Positions 8,285 to 16,531 of a DNA stretch of 42,929 nt are shown in pieces. The notes below the pieces were generated by a model that ran no database searches, was not told where the DNA came from, and saw only the letters and a program-made list of their open reading frames with translations. The stretch is taken from NCBI RefSeq assembly GCF_017308075.1, contig NZ_JAFKFX010000054.1, forward strand, positions 1 to 42,929, written 5' to 3'. Positions within the stretch are counted from its first letter, which is position 1. Each line of letters starts with the position of its first letter. Both the position numbers and the translations under genes were made by a program. The stretch is from Allobosea sp. Its GTDB lineage: Bacteria > Pseudomonadota > Alphaproteobacteria > Rhizobiales > Beijerinckiaceae.

Positions 8285-8947
8285 TCAGTTGCCGCGGCGC
8301 ATGCGGTGTTCGATGTAGTCGGCGAACTTCATCATCGGGAAGAGAATGACGAAGTAGAGCACCGCGACCACCGTGTAGGATTCGAGCGGCCGATAGGTCT
8401 GGCCGTTGACGATGCTCGCCATGTAGGTCAGGTCCGCCACCGAGATCACCGAGACCAGCGAGGTGTTCTTGAACTGGGTGACCGACTGGTTGATGAAGGC
8501 CGGCATCATCCGGCGGATGGCCTGCGGCAGAATGATGCGCCGCATCACCTGCCAGCCGGACATGCCGATCGCGGCGCCGGCCTCGAACTGGCCCTTGTCG
8601 ATCGAGACGATGCCGCCGCGGAAGACCTCGGCATAGAACGCTGCCGCATAGAGCGAGAGCGTCAACAGCGCCGCCGCCCAGTTGGGCATGTCGAAGCCTA
8701 GCAGGAGCGGCAGCGCGTAGTAGATCCAGAGGAGCTGGACCAGGAGGGGCGTGCAGCGAAACAGCTCCTGGAAGCCCTGCGCGAACCAGTTCAGCGGTCC
8801 GATGCCCGAAAGCCTGGCGAAGCAGACGGCGAGACCGAGGACCAGGCCGATCGCGATCGAGCCTGCCGTGTAGACGACCGTGATCCACGCCCCCCACAGG
8901 AAGAGGTCGGAGGCCTGGATGATCGGGGCGAAGCTCCAAGTATACAT
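8285..8947 (-). CDS. Polar amino acid ABC transporter permease (HisM/GlnP type)
   Basis: 220-residue inner-membrane permease with about five membrane segments. The EAA loop is visible as FEAGAAIGMSGWQVMRRIILPQA, which contacts the ATPase. Only one permease gene is present, so the channel is probably a homodimer, or a partner is encoded elsewhere. An AAGGAAGG ribosome site precedes ATG 8947. The gene follows the binding protein after a 49-base gap that holds a stable hairpin, an arrangement that often lets the binding protein be made in excess. Confidence 0.94.
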   Translation of the reverse strand: MYTWSFAPIIQASDLFLWGAWITVVYTAGSIAIGLVLGLAVCFARLSGIGPLNWFAQGFQELFRCTPLLVQLLWIYYALPLLLGFDMPNWAAALLTLSLYAAAFYAEVFRGGIVSIDKGQFEAGAAIGMSGWQVMRRIILPQAIRRMMPAFINQSVTQFKNTSLVSVISVADLTYMASIVNGQTYRPLESYTVVAVLYFVILFPMMKFADYIEHRMRRGN

Positions 8948-8967
8948 GTCTTGCTAGCCTTCCTTGG

Positions 8968-8991
8968 AGGGCGGCCCTTACGGGCCGCCCT
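8968..8991 (-). promoter_or_regulatory. Intergenic stem-loop between binding-protein and permease genes
   Basis: Perfect 10-bp inverted repeat (AGGGCGGCCC / GGGCCGCCCT) with a 4-base loop, 5 bases after the binding-protein stop. It lacks a T-run. Such structures after solute-binding protein genes are known to shield the upstream mRNA from 3' decay and so raise binding-protein dose. That role is inferred. Confidence 0.55.
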
Positions 8992-8996
8992 ATGCT

Positions 8997-9824
8997 TCAA
9001 CCACCGAAGCCGAAACCTTCAGGCATGTCGTCGAGCGTGATGCCGAACGGCGCCAGGCTGTTGACGATCCAGGTCTGGTTGTTGCCGATGCGGCGGTTGT
9101 ACTCGGCCCAGGCCGAGATGAAGGCGCGCCACTTCTCGTCGCCCTTCCAGTTCAGCGCGACGACCGACGGCGTCGAGAGGACCGGGCTCGGCACCATCAC
9201 CTTGCCGATGCCGTTCGCCTTCTTGGTCATCACCAGCCCGTTGAGCATGGTGTTGACGAGGCCGTCGGCCTTGCCGCTGACCACGGCGACGATCGCCTCG
9301 TCGCGCGTCTTGAAGCGCAGCATCTTGGCCTTGGGCAGATATTGCTGGGCGATCAAATCCTGCGAGGAGCCGAGATCGACCGCGAAGGTGTATTTGGGAT
9401 CGTTGAGCTCGGCCCAGCTCAGCTTGGAGAGCTCCGGCTTCGGCGAGACGATGACGAAGCTGTTGAAATAGGTCGGCGCCGAGAAGGCGACCGACATGGC
9501 GCGCTGCGGCGTCGCGGTCACCCCGAGCGCGAGGTCGACCTTGCCGCTCTGCACGTCGAGGATCGAATTAGGCCAGCTCGACTCGACCACTTCCAGCTTG
9601 ACGCCGAGCGTCTTGGCGATGTCGCGCGCCATCTCGATCGCGAAGCCGCGCCATTCGCCCGTGCGCGGATCCTTGTTGAAATAGGGATCCTCGTTGATGA
9701 TGCCGGGAATGCGCAGCACGCCGCGCGAACGCACGGATTCGATGCTGTCCTGGGCCTGAGCCGGCGACTGGAATGCCGCCAGCCCAAGGCCGGCCGCAAA
9801 AATTGCGCTGATGATCTTCTTCAC
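8997..9824 (-). CDS. Polar amino acid ABC transporter substrate-binding protein
   Basis: 275-residue periplasmic binding protein (SBP_bac_3 fold). The signal peptide is MKKIISAIFAAGLGLAAFQS with cleavage at about AQA-QD (residue 24). The core shows WRGFAIEMARDIAKTLGVKLEVVE, VQSGKVDLALGVTATPQRA and VDLGSSQDLIAQQYL, typical of cluster 3 amino acid receptors. A GGAGGATAATCGTC sequence gives a strong ribosome site. It is the first gene of the importer part, 126 bases after the DapA-like gene. The ligand cannot be read from sequence; by neighbours, a cyclic or modified amino acid is plausible. Confidence 0.93.
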   Translation of the reverse strand: MKKIISAIFAAGLGLAAFQSPAQAQDSIESVRSRGVLRIPGIINEDPYFNKDPRTGEWRGFAIEMARDIAKTLGVKLEVVESSWPNSILDVQSGKVDLALGVTATPQRAMSVAFSAPTYFNSFVIVSPKPELSKLSWAELNDPKYTFAVDLGSSQDLIAQQYLPKAKMLRFKTRDEAIVAVVSGKADGLVNTMLNGLVMTKKANGIGKVMVPSPVLSTPSVVALNWKGDEKWRAFISAWAEYNRRIGNNQTWIVNSLAPFGITLDDMPEGFGFGG

Positions 9825-9925
9825 GACGATTATCCTCCGTTCCCTTGCCGATGATCTTCGGTCTTGCCCCGGCCTGCCGGGTTAGGGAGGAGCCTAAGGA
9901 AGGCACCTCCGCAAACAATGCGAGA

Positions 9926-9942
9926 GTAGGCCGCTCGCCTAC
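9926..9942 (-). terminator. Possible attenuating hairpin after the DapA-like gene
   Basis: GTAGGC/GCCTAC 6-bp stem with a 5-base loop, 8 bases past the DapA-like stop on the minus strand. No T-run follows on that strand, whereas the plus strand has TTTTC after it. It may partly separate the catabolic genes from the importer genes. Confidence 0.35.
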
Positions 9943-9950
9943 CGGTTTTC

Positions 9951-10859
9951 TTATATGTCCCGAGCGCTTTCGAAGGCGGCCAGGCTGGCTTCGAGCGCTT
10001 TCAGGTTCTCGGGTCGCAACGGCGCCAGCGGCGCGCGCACCTCGGCCGAAATCGCGCCGCTGCGGGCCAGGGCGGTCTTGACCGGTACCGGGTTGCTCTC
10101 GATGAAGAGGTGACCGGTGACATCGAACAGGGCCTGATGGATACGGCGGGCCTCGCGCAGCTCGCCCTTCGCCCAGGCGGCGCACAGCGCCACGATCTCG
10201 CGCGGCAGCAGGTTGGAAGCGACGCTGGTGACGCCATCGGCGCCGACCGCGAGAAATGGCAGGGTCAGCCCATCATCGCCGGAATGGATGACGAAATCCT
10301 CGCCGAGCGCCCGCCGCAGCTCGGTGATCCGCTCGGTCCTGCCGCCGGCCTCCTTGATCGCGACGATATGCGGGTAGGCCTTGGCCAGGCGCGCCGCCGT
10401 CGCCGGGGCGATCTCGACGCCGGTCCGCCCGGGCACGCTGTAGAGCATGATCGGGATCTTCACCGCCTCGGCGGTGGCGGCGAAATGGCTGAACAGGCCG
10501 TCCTGCGAGGGCTTGTTGTAATAGGGCGTGACGACGAGGATGCCGTCGGCGCCGAGCGCCTCCGCGCGCTTCGCCTTGGCGACGGCGAGAGCAGTCGCGT
10601 TCGAGCCGGTGCCGGCCATGATGAAGGCGCGCCCCTTGGCGGCGGCGACCGTGATGCGGATGACCTCGTCGGCCTCCGCCTCCGACAGCGTCGCCGCCTC
10701 CCCGGTCGTGCCGACGGGGACGAGCCCGGCGACGCCGGCTTCCAGCTGGGCGGCGATCAGGCGCTCGAGGGCGGGCACGTCGATCGCGCCGTCGCGGAAA
10801 GGGGTGACGAGGGCGGTGAAGACGCCGGAGAGGCGCCGGCGCAGCTCTGAATCGATCAT
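9951..10859 (-). CDS. Dihydrodipicolinate synthase (DapA) family lyase/deaminase
   Basis: 302-residue class I aldolase-fold enzyme. Schiff-base lysine K169 (VAIKEAGG), catalytic tyrosine Y140 (MLYSVPGRTG) and the GTTGE motif at 50-54 are all present, so the enzyme should be active. Family members include dihydrodipicolinate synthase, N-acetylneuraminate lyase and the pyrroline-4-hydroxy-2-carboxylate deaminase of hydroxyproline catabolism. Its position 20 bases after an aldehyde dehydrogenase and a multi-subunit FAD dehydrogenase favours a catabolic role over lysine synthesis (inference). ATG 10859 is preferred (GGAAGAG upstream) over ATG 10874. Confidence 0.88.
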   Translation of the reverse strand: MIDSELRRRLSGVFTALVTPFRDGAIDVPALERLIAAQLEAGVAGLVPVGTTGEAATLSEAEADEVIRITVAAAKGRAFIMAGTGSNATALAVAKAKRAEALGADGILVVTPYYNKPSQDGLFSHFAATAEAVKIPIMLYSVPGRTGVEIAPATAARLAKAYPHIVAIKEAGGRTERITELRRALGEDFVIHSGDDGLTLPFLAVGADGVTSVASNLLPREIVALCAAWAKGELREARRIHQALFDVTGHLFIESNPVPVKTALARSGAISAEVRAPLAPLRPENLKALEASLAAFESARDI

Positions 10860-10879
10860 GGCTTTCTCTTCCATCTCAG

Positions 10880-12283
10880 TCAGTCGATGACGACCTTGGT
10901 CTCGCTCATCTCGCGCAAGGTCATGTGGATGCCCTCGCGGCCGAGCCCGCTCGACTTGATGCCGCCGAAGGGCACGTTCTCGGCGCGGAAATCCGGGCCT
11001 TCATTGATCATCACGCCGCCGACGCGCAGCTCGCGGGAGAAGCGCTTCACCAGCGCATGGTCGTTGGTGAAGACGCCGGCCTGCAGCCCGTAGGGACTGT
11101 CACTGACCTCGCCGATCACCTGTTCGGGATCGCTGAAGCGGCGCACTGCGAGCACCGGCCCGAAAGTCTCGCTGCGCACCAGCTCGGCCTCGGCCGGAAC
11201 ATCGTCGAGCAGGGTCGGCGCGAACATGGTTCCACGGCGCCTGCCACCAGCGACAACCTTCGCCCCCTGCGCGACGGCGAGCCTGACCCGCCTCTCGACC
11301 TCCGCCGCCGCGGGCTCGTCGATGAGCGTGCCCATCACGGTCGCCTCGTCGGCGGGGTCCCCGGTGCGGACATCCGCGATCAGCGCCGCGATGCGCGCGA
11401 CCATCGTGTCCCGGATCTCCTCATGCAGATAGAGGCGCTTCACGGCGGCGCAGCTCTGGCCGGCAATCTCGAAGCGATGCCCGATCGCAGTCTGCGCGGC
11501 GCGGTCGAGATCGGCATCCGGCATCACGATCAGCGGGTCGTTGCCGCCGAGCTCCATCAGGCAGCGCACGAGGCCCGAGGCGTTCTTGAGCGCGAGGCCG
11601 GCGGCCGGCCCGCCGGTGAAGCTCAGCAGGTCGATATCGCCGCTGGCAATCATGGCCGCGACTTCGGCGCCGCCATGGACGATGCTGAACAGGCCCTGCG
11701 GGAACCCCGCTTTGGCCGCGAGCTCGCCGAGGCGCTCGGCGGCCAACGGCGCCTTGGGCGACGGCTTGGCGACGACGGCATTGCCGGCGGCGATGGCCGG
11801 GCCGAGCTTGTGGCAGAGCAGGTTGAGCGGATAGTTGAAGGGCGTGATCGCCCCGACGACGCCGGCCGGCTCATAGGTGATCGCGGCGAGCTTGCTCGGC
11901 GCCCCCGCCACGATCGCCGTCGGCAACACCTCGCCATGCAGCACGGTGATCGCATCACCGCTCAGGCGCAGCGTGTTCTGGGCGCGGCGGACCTCGTTGC
12001 GCGCTTCGGTGATCGTCTTGCCGACCTCGGCACAGATGATCTGCGCCATCTCCTCCGCGTCCTCAGCGAGCAGTTCGGCGAGGCGATGGAGCAGGCCCTT
12101 GCGCTCGGCCGGCGTGCTGAAGCGGAAGGAGCGCCAGGCCTTGCGGGCGGCCCGCAGCGCATCGGCGACCGCGACCTCGTCGGCGACCTCGACCTTGCCG
12201 ACGCTCGCCCCGGAGAAGGGGTTGAGCACGTCGACCACTGGACGGCTGCTGCTTCTGAAGGATTTTGCGAGAGTGCCATTCAC
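10880..12283 (-). CDS. Aldehyde dehydrogenase family protein
   Basis: 467-residue NAD(P)-dependent aldehyde dehydrogenase. Catalytic residues are visible: N150 in TPFNYPLN, K173 in VAKPSPKAP, E244 in LMELGGNDP and nucleophile C278 in AGQSCAAVKR. The C-terminal FGGIKSSGLGREG motif is present. It resembles the lactaldehyde/phosphonoacetaldehyde-like branch more than classic betaine aldehyde dehydrogenases. In the operon it could oxidise 2-oxoglutarate semialdehyde produced by the DapA-like enzyme (inference). It lies 3 bases after the HcnB-like subunit, so the two are cotranscribed. Confidence 0.92.
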   Translation of the reverse strand: MNGTLAKSFRSSSRPVVDVLNPFSGASVGKVEVADEVAVADALRAARKAWRSFRFSTPAERKGLLHRLAELLAEDAEEMAQIICAEVGKTITEARNEVRRAQNTLRLSGDAITVLHGEVLPTAIVAGAPSKLAAITYEPAGVVGAITPFNYPLNLLCHKLGPAIAAGNAVVAKPSPKAPLAAERLGELAAKAGFPQGLFSIVHGGAEVAAMIASGDIDLLSFTGGPAAGLALKNASGLVRCLMELGGNDPLIVMPDADLDRAAQTAIGHRFEIAGQSCAAVKRLYLHEEIRDTMVARIAALIADVRTGDPADEATVMGTLIDEPAAAEVERRVRLAVAQGAKVVAGGRRRGTMFAPTLLDDVPAEAELVRSETFGPVLAVRRFSDPEQVIGEVSDSPYGLQAGVFTNDHALVKRFSRELRVGGVMINEGPDFRAENVPFGGIKSSGLGREGIHMTLREMSETKVVID

Positions 12284-12286
12284 GGC

Positions 12287-13633
12287 TCATGACTCCGTTT
12301 CGTCGGTCGAGAAATTGGCGAGGGCGGCGACCGAGACCGGCCGCAGCGGCCAACGCGGCGGATTGGCCGTCGGCAGCGCCTCGCCCCGCAGCTCCGCCAG
12401 CATGGGTCCGCAGAAGCGCCCCTGGCAGGCGCCGAGGCCGAAACGGCCCATCAGCCGGATCTCGCGGGCCGATGCGTCGGCCGGCAGCGCGGCGAAATCG
12501 GCATAGCGGCGCCCCTCGCAGCGGCAGAGCATGGTCTGCGGCGTCGGCGGCGTGGCCTTGCTACGCAGGGCCTCGGCAAGCGCGAGCTGGAAGTTCCGCG
12601 CCTTGCTCAGAGCTGCTTCGAGCGGCGCAGCCGAAGCGGCGTGTCCCAAGCGCGAAAGGACCGCCGAGGCGGCACGCTGGCCATCGAGGATCGCCGCATC
12701 GGCGCCAAGAATTTCGCGCCCGTCGCCGGCGAGCAGCACGGGAACTTCCGCCCCGGGGGCCGGCAGCGGGATACCGGCGCGGTTCGGCTCCAGCCCATCA
12801 TGGATCAGCAGATGGCGAGCCTGCAGCAGGCTTTCGGCGGAGCCGGCGCGGACGCGGATCGTCAGCCCCTGCCCAGTCTCGCTGACGCCGAGGACTTCGC
12901 TGCCGACGTGGCAGGGCACGCGCTTCAGGGCGAGCACCGCGGCATAGGAGGCGGCTTCGGCGAGCGGCGCCCCGGCCGTCATCAGGCGGGCCAGGGCCTT
13001 GGGCTTGTGCCAGGGCCTACCGCGCTCCAGCACGGCGAGCGGCGGGTTGCCGGCGCGGGCGAGTTGCGCCGCGACGGCGAGCAGCAGCGGACCACTGCCA
13101 GCGACGACGATCGGACCTTCGGGCGGCCGGCCGGTCTCCTTGAGCAGGACCTGGGCGCCGCCCGCGCTCATCACGCCCGGCAGTTCCCAGCCTTCGAACG
13201 GAGCGATCTTCTCGACCGCACCGACCGCGACGATGGCGGCCCGGACAGGGCGCGCAAAAACGCGGCCGGCCATACGATCATCGAAGAGGAAGCGCCCTGC
13301 GCCGTCGATGCCGAGGAAGACCGTCGAGGTCCGCAGCTCGATCCGCTCTGCCACATGTTCGAGGCGCGAGGCGAGTTCCGCCCAGTTGCGCCGGTGCCGT
13401 GCCGGCCCTCTCCAGATCTGTGGTGCACCGACTGCGGGCTGACGATGGATGGCACCGCCAAGCCGGTCGCGCTGCTCGATCAGCAGCACCCGCAGACCGG
13501 CTTCCGCCAGGGCTACGGCCGCAGCAACGCCCGCCGGCCCGCCGCCGACGACAAGGACCGGCAACTCAGTCATGGCCAGGTCAGTCTTGGCCAGGTCAGT
13601 CTTGGCCAGGTCAGTCTTGGCCAGATCAGTCAT
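12287..13633 (-). CDS. FAD/NAD(P)-binding amine dehydrogenase subunit (HcnB / LhpE / opine oxidase A type)
   Basis: 448-residue flavoprotein. The FAD Rossmann motif VVGGGPAG lies at 27-34, a second nucleotide motif VVAGSGPLLLAVA in mid-protein, and a C-terminal BFD-like iron-sulfur segment (LCRCEG ... GACQGRFCG). This architecture belongs to the subunit shared by hydrogen cyanide synthase, opine oxidases and D-hydroxyproline dehydrogenase. Its first 20 residues are four copies of a 5-residue repeat (TDLAK), encoded by a 15-bp tandem repeat. An equally plausible ATG is at 13573, after the repeats. The first ATG overlaps the upstream ferredoxin stop by 8 bases. It works with the next two genes as one complex. 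Confidence 0.88.
   Translation of the reverse strand: MTDLAKTDLAKTDLAKTDLAMTELPVLVVGGGPAGVAAAVALAEAGLRVLLIEQRDRLGGAIHRQPAVGAPQIWRGPARHRRNWAELASRLEHVAERIELRTSTVFLGIDGAGRFLFDDRMAGRVFARPVRAAIVAVGAVEKIAPFEGWELPGVMSAGGAQVLLKETGRPPEGPIVVAGSGPLLLAVAAQLARAGNPPLAVLERGRPWHKPKALARLMTAGAPLAEAASYAAVLALKRVPCHVGSEVLGVSETGQGLTIRVRAGSAESLLQARHLLIHDGLEPNRAGIPLPAPGAEVPVLLAGDGREILGADAAILDGQRAASAVLSRLGHAASAAPLEAALSKARNFQLALAEALRSKATPPTPQTMLCRCEGRRYADFAALPADASAREIRLMGRFGLGACQGRFCGPMLAELRGEALPTANPPRWPLRPVSVAALANFSTDETES
13571..13633 (-). repeat. 15-bp tandem repeat at the start of the HcnB-like gene
   Basis: Four near-identical 15-base units (minus strand AAGACTGACCTGGCC or a one- to two-base variant) lie between two ATG codons, 13633 and 13573. 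The units preserve frame and encode TDLAK. They probably arose by slippage over the coupled start region. Copy number changes would lengthen the N-terminus without frameshift. Confidence 0.85.
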
Positions 13634-13889
13634 GGCGCAGTCCGAGGCTGGGCTGAGGGGAAAGACGCATTCCGGAACGCGCGGGCGTCAGGCAGGCCTC
13701 GACGGCCCCCTCGCCCGCGATGGCGACGACGCAGGCCTGGCAGGCGCCGATGCAGCAGAAGACGCGGCCACGCACGACTCCCCCCTCGGGGCTGAGATCG
13801 GCGATGCCGGCGCGCAGCAACGCCGCAGCGACGGTCTCGCCGGGCCGGAAGGAAACCGGCCGGTCGATCCAGTAGAAGCACGGGTTCAT
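13626..13889 (-). CDS. Small [2Fe-2S] ferredoxin-like subunit (HcnA / LhpF type)
   Basis: 87-residue plant-type [2Fe-2S] domain. The cluster cysteines fit C45-x4-C50-x2-C53-x12-C66 in FCCIGACQACVV and VEAC. This is the short iron-sulfur subunit of heterotrimeric FAD amine dehydrogenases, carrying electrons between the two flavin subunits. Its ATG overlaps the DAO-type gene by ATGA, and its stop overlaps the HcnB-like start by 8 bases, so the three subunits are translationally coupled and probably made in equal amounts. Confidence 0.9.
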   Translation of the reverse strand: MNPCFYWIDRPVSFRPGETVAAALLRAGIADLSPEGGVVRGRVFCCIGACQACVVAIAGEGAVEACLTPARSGMRLSPQPSLGLRHD

Positions 13890-15043
13890 GCCAGGGCCTC
13901 GGCTCTGGAGAAGCGCTGGGGCGCGAGCATTGAGAGATCGACGCCCGGCGCCTCGCCGAGGATCATCCGGGCGGCGCTGGCGCCCATGAACGGGCCGAGG
14001 CAGATGCCATCGCCCTCGAAGCCGGTGGCGATCGTGACCCCGCCGAGATGCGGATGCGGGCCGACGATCGGCAGGCCGTCGCGCGAGGCGGTGCGGACGC
14101 CTGCGAAGGTCCGCAGGACGCGGCGCTGGCGCAGCGGCGGATAGAGATCGAGCGCGTCGCGCAGGATCGCCGAGATCGTCGCGGCATCCGTGGCCTGGTC
14201 GGCGCGGTGATCCTCGCGGCTGCCGCCGATCAGGAACTGGCCGGTGACCAGCGGGTCGATGACGAGGCCGATATGGGCGTTGTCGCGGACGATACCGCGC
14301 TTGGCGGCGAGATAGGAGGCCGCCATCAGATGGCCATCGATCGCCGGCCGGCCGGCCGCGGCCCGGTCGGTCACGACCATCTGGCCCTTGCGCGGGATCA
14401 GGATGTCGCCGAGACCGAGCAGGCCGACCGAGCCGATCCCGGCGGCGACGAGCACGGCATCGGCCGGCAGGAGCTCGTCCCGGATCGTAACGCCGACGGC
14501 CTGCCCGGCCCGCATGACGATCTCGGAGACGGGCGCGTTGCGCCGGACCGTGACGGCGCTCCGCTGCAGCAGGCGCTGGGTGATCTCGTAGCCGAGCGCA
14601 TGCCCGTCATCGGGGATCTCGAGGGCGAAGCAGACACCATCGCCGAGGCCGGGAATGCGGTTGAGCAGCGTCGGCCGGTCGACATCGAGCACGCGCTCGC
14701 CCGCGGCGGCGAGATCGGCGCCGTGCTCGGCGACGAGCTCAGCCTCGAGCCGGGTGCGGGCGACGAGGAAAGTCGAGCGGCGATGGAACAGGCCGCGCAG
14801 CAGACCGTCGGCCTCGCAGCTTCCGTAGAAGGCGCGGGCATGGCGGGCGAGGTCCATCATCGGGCCGGGCTTCTTGCTCGCGACCGAGACCGCGCCGTCC
14901 GAAGCGCCGGTCGCGCCGGCGGCCGGTCCCGAAGCATCGAGCAGCGTCACCCGTGCCCCGGCCGCCGCCAGGAAATGCGCGGCGGCGGCGCCGACGATTC
15001 CGGCGCCGATCACAGCGACATGAAGGGAAGGAGAGCGGGCCAT
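13886..15043 (-). CDS. FAD-dependent oxidoreductase, DAO family (HcnC / LhpB / opine oxidase B type)
   Basis: 385-residue D-amino acid oxidase-type flavoprotein. The dinucleotide motif is VIGAGIVGAAAAHFL at 11-25; mid-protein it has LLPADAVLVAAGIGS; the C-terminal flavin contact is VTIATGFEGDGICLGP. It would be the catalytic amine- or imino-acid-oxidising subunit of the complex with the next two genes. It is the promoter-proximal gene of the operon and is divergent from a LysR gene across about 160 bases. Proline-type D-amino acids, N-alkyl amino acids and opines are possible substrates; sequence alone does not decide. Confidence 0.9.
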   Translation of the reverse strand: MARSPSLHVAVIGAGIVGAAAAHFLAAAGARVTLLDASGPAAGATGASDGAVSVASKKPGPMMDLARHARAFYGSCEADGLLRGLFHRRSTFLVARTRLEAELVAEHGADLAAAGERVLDVDRPTLLNRIPGLGDGVCFALEIPDDGHALGYEITQRLLQRSAVTVRRNAPVSEIVMRAGQAVGVTIRDELLPADAVLVAAGIGSVGLLGLGDILIPRKGQMVVTDRAAAGRPAIDGHLMAASYLAAKRGIVRDNAHIGLVIDPLVTGQFLIGGSREDHRADQATDAATISAILRDALDLYPPLRQRRVLRTFAGVRTASRDGLPIVGPHPHLGGVTIATGFEGDGICLGPFMGASAARMILGEAPGVDLSMLAPQRFSRAEALA

Positions 15044-15131
15044 GCGAGGCGACGGGGGCGTCCTTGAAAGCGATGCGCGACCCTCGGTCGCTTCGCCTTT
15101 CGGGTCGATCCAAATGATCCGCCCCGACTTG

Positions 15132-15152
15132 CGCCATTGTTTGAAAGTGGCG
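15132..15152. promoter_or_regulatory. Candidate LysR operator in the divergent promoter
   Basis: Inverted repeat with CGCCA and TGGCG half-sites separated by 11 bases (T-rich then A-rich centre). It lies between the oxidoreductase start (15043) and the LysR start (15204). Half-site length and spacing suit LysR-type binding. No experimental support; the site is proposed by shape and place only. Confidence 0.35.
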
Positions 15153-15203
15153 GAAGGTCACCGCCTATGGCTAAGAGTGAGGCTCCCCGCCGCGGAACGA
15201 GCC

Positions 15204-16097
15204 ATGCGCGAAGCCAATCTGACGCTGATCCAGACCTTCTTCATCGTCGCACGCGACGGCTCCTATTCGGCCGCAGCGCGCAAGCTGGGGATGAGCTACC
15301 AGTCGGCCGCGAACCATGTCCGCCGGCTCGAACAGGTGCTCGAGGAGCGCCTCGTCCTCTCCGAGCAGGGCGCCAAGACGGTGACGCTGACGCCGCGCGG
15401 GCGCAGCCTCTACAAGCTGCTGCTGCCGGAGCTCGACACGGTGCTGGCGAGGCTCGACCGCACGCTCGACAAGGAGCGGCCGGTGCTGCGCATCGGCCTG
15501 CCGCAGGCGATCTTCTACTATCTGCTGCCGCCGATCCTGGCGCGCTTCCGCGAGCTCTTCCCGCAGGTCGAAATCCTCGCATATGAGCGCGACACCTCCC
15601 TGCCCGAGATGATCAAGGATGGCAGCCTCGATCTGTGCATCACCGAACGCTACTTCGGCGACCCGAACGTGCCGCAGCATCTGGTCTGCACCTATCGGCC
15701 GGCGCTGGTCTTCCCGACCGCCTGGGGCGCGGCGCCGGCGCCGGGCGCGATCCGGGAATGGGCGCAAGGGCGCCCCTTCGTGACCTATGAGCCCGGTCAG
15801 CTGCTGCGCAACCTCGCCATCGACTACCTGCGCCCCGACGGCTCGGAGATGGAGATCGCGATCTCGACCTCCGGCAGCTCGAGCGTGAAGCGCTGCGTCG
15901 AGGCAGGGATCGGCTTCGCGATCATTCCCGCCTGGTGCCTGGATGGCAGCGAGACCAGCATTGCCGGACTCGAGATCGCCGAGCTGCCGGAGATCCCGAT
16001 CTATTTCGGCGAGGCGAGCTTCCTCGCCCGCAACCCTTATGTCGTGACGCTGCGCCAGCTCTGCGGCAACCTGATGCAGACGGCGCCGGCCCCGTAG
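15204..16097 (+). CDS. LysR-family transcriptional regulator
   Basis: 297-residue LysR-type regulator. The helix-turn-helix is in residues 6-60 (FIVARDGSYSAAARKLGMSY, then VRRLEQVLEERLV); the effector domain starts near residue 92 (LRIGLPQAIFYYLLPP). It is divergent from the ten-gene amino acid operon and so is its likely regulator. ATG 15204 is taken because the HTH would sit at the usual N-terminal distance; longer frames to 15042 run into the oxidoreductase start. The HTH recognition helix reads QSAANHVRRLE, less usual than the common PALS form. Confidence 0.9.
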   Translation: MREANLTLIQTFFIVARDGSYSAAARKLGMSYQSAANHVRRLEQVLEERLVLSEQGAKTVTLTPRGRSLYKLLLPELDTVLARLDRTLDKERPVLRIGLPQAIFYYLLPPILARFRELFPQVEILAYERDTSLPEMIKDGSLDLCITERYFGDPNVPQHLVCTYRPALVFPTAWGAAPAPGAIREWAQGRPFVTYEPGQLLRNLAIDYLRPDGSEMEIAISTSGSSSVKRCVEAGIGFAIIPAWCLDGSETSIAGLEIAELPEIPIYFGEASFLARNPYVVTLRQLCGNLMQTAPAP

Positions 16098-16148
16098 GCT
16101 CCAGCCGCTTGACGCCGTTCCTCGCCGATCTATGGTCTGGCCCGATCA

Positions 16149-16331
16149 TGGTTCTCCAGGCGTCACGGCCTGGAGCTAAGAGGGAATTCGGTGAGGCGCG
16201 CAGCGCCAAGGCCGAGGCTGCCCCCGCAACTGTAAGCGGCGAGCTCTCCACCCATCGTCCACTGGCGCTCGCGCGCCGGGAAGGCCGGGCGGAACCAGCA
16301 TCGACCCGCGAGCCAGGAGACCTGCCCTGAT
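16149..16331 (+). ncRNA. Cobalamin (B12) riboswitch
   Basis: All conserved blocks of the adenosylcobalamin aptamer are present in order: TAAGAGGGAATTCGGTG at 16177-16193, GGCTGCCCCCGCAACTGTAAG from 16216, CCACTGG near 16258, GGGAAGG near 16278, and the B12 box AGCCAGGAGACCTGCC ending at 16325. It lies upstream of the metal-type ABC importer (first gene at 16619). Binding of cobalamin normally lowers expression of uptake or synthesis genes. The expression platform is not clear; two hairpins follow (16381-16398 and 16470-16482). Confidence 0.95.
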
Positions 16332-16469
16332 CGTCGGAAAGGTCTTTCGGGCGGGGTGCTCCGGAGGGTTGCTGGCAGGCGCGGGACGAGGATCCCGCCG
16401 CTCCGTCGCAATCGCCTGCTTCCCGCCTTCATCTCGGGGAGCGATGAATCCAGATGCCCATCTCCAACA

Positions 16470-16487
16470 GCGCCGCCGGCGCCTTTT
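16470..16487 (+). terminator. Possible Rho-independent terminator downstream of the riboswitch
   Basis: GCGCC/GGCGC 5-bp stem with a 3-base loop, followed by CTTTT. It sits between the riboswitch and the Zur-like palindrome, where a B12-controlled terminator would be useful. The stem is short for a strong terminator, so the call is tentative. Confidence 0.35.
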
Positions 16488-16531
16488 CCCGCGCCAGCTT
16501 GACAGGCCACGGCGCAGGCCTCTATCGGTTT

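Noticed and set aside
9951-10859. DapA-like gene as lysine biosynthesis dapA
   Set aside because: Catalytic residues fit, but it sits in a catabolic operon with a dehydrogenase and an aldehyde dehydrogenase and no lysine pathway genes; biosynthesis cannot be fully excluded.
13571-13633. Tandem repeats as a CRISPR array
   Set aside because: Units are 15 bases, contiguous and in frame with no spacers.
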